DNA of 5,460 nucleotides, taken from positions 1 through 5,460 of the forward strand of contig NCCR01000310.1 in NCBI GenBank assembly GCA_002279765.1, given 5' to 3'. The DNA comes from Verrucomicrobia bacterium 12-59-8 (GTDB taxonomy: Bacteria; Verrucomicrobiota; Verrucomicrobiae; Verrucomicrobiales; Verrucomicrobiaceae). A program made the translations under genes and the position numbers. Under the pieces are notes generated by a model. That model worked only from the letters and a program-made list of their open reading frames with translations, did no database searches and was not told the origin of the DNA. Shown here in pieces: positions 5,199-5,460 of this stretch; position 1 is the stretch's first letter; every line of letters starts with the position of its first letter.

Positions 5199-5460
5199 TT
5201 ACTTCGACGCCTTGAGGTCGTTGTACTTCTCAAAGCCCTGCTCGGCGGTCAGGCCGCCGTGCACCACGCCCTGCACGGCCTGCATCATCGCCACTGGGGC
5301 GTCGCTCTGGAAGATGTTGCGGCCCATGTCCACGCCGCTGGCTCCCTGAGCAATGGCGTTGGCGCACATTTGCAGTGCGTCGAGTTCTGGCAGCTTCTTG
5401 CCACCGGCGATCACGATCGGCACCGGGCAGCAGCTCGTGACGGTGTCGAATTCGGAGTCG
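5199..5460 (-). CDS. LsrF/DhnA-type class I aldolase-fold protein, C-terminal 86 residues (5' end beyond window)
   Basis: The visible part is the end of a TIM-barrel enzyme of the DeoC/LacD-like, DhnA group. It matches the C-terminus of LsrF (3-hydroxy-5-phosphonooxypentane-2,4-dione thiolase, the last enzyme of AI-2 breakdown) very closely: [56 protein letters not shown], then a helical tail ending DLKASK with TAA at 5199-5201. The GG of VIAGGKK and the GR of [10 protein letters not shown] are expected to bind the substrate phosphate. The catalytic lysine lies upstream, outside the window. No other lsr gene is seen here, and in many bacteria without an lsr operon this family is annotated as a class I fructose-bisphosphate aldolase, so the substrate is uncertain. 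A strong terminator follows the gene, so it is the last or only gene of its transcript. Confidence 0.9.
   Translation of the reverse strand, partial: DSEFDTVTSCCPVPIVIAGGKKLPELDALQMCANAIAQGASGVDMGRNIFQSDAPVAMMQAVQGVVHGGLTAEQGFEKYNDLKASK

Overview
The window is GC-rich bacterial chromosome carrying mostly housekeeping and stress genes, nearly all on the minus strand. Its protein styles (the acetolactate synthase variant, paired UspA proteins, a DUF3817 protein, an LsrF-like aldolase) and the general lack of Shine-Dalgarno sequences suggest a Verrucomicrobia/Planctomycetes-type bacterium, perhaps close to Prosthecobacter. That placement is inferred from remembered protein style, not from a search.

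Layout from left to right. (1) 1-1181, minus: the N-terminal two thirds of the acetolactate synthase large subunit (ilvB-like), cut by the window edge. It appears to lack about 28 residues at the start of its central domain. (2) 1182-1744: a 563-base stretch without an intact gene. The half next to ilvB is low in complexity, has no stop codon in the ilvB frame, and carries a repeated GGGT(T/G)NAA word spaced close to whole helical turns. The other half carries a decayed C-terminal piece of an IS110-type transposase. (3) 1745-3123, minus: two adjacent universal stress protein genes, one with two Usp domains and one with a single domain, separated by 2 bases. (4) 3124-3413: intergenic. (5) 3414-4231, minus: a DUF3817 membrane protein gene and an RNase HI gene that overlap by 4 bases (GTGA). 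(6) 4232-4500: a divergent intergenic region leading to (7) 4501-4950, plus: the only plus-strand gene, an unrecognised protein with a C-terminal membrane anchor and less GC-biased codons. (8) 4951-5198: a spacer containing a very clear rho-independent terminator for (9) 5199-5460, minus: the C-terminal end of an LsrF/DhnA-type class I aldolase-fold enzyme.

The genes do not form one obvious system. Two operon-like pairs are visible (usp-usp and DUF3817-rnhA). I found no CRISPR array, tRNA, rRNA or clear defence system. The points most worth a second look are the apparent deletion in ilvB, the phased repeats upstream of ilvB, the transposase relic, and the membrane-anchored hypothetical protein.
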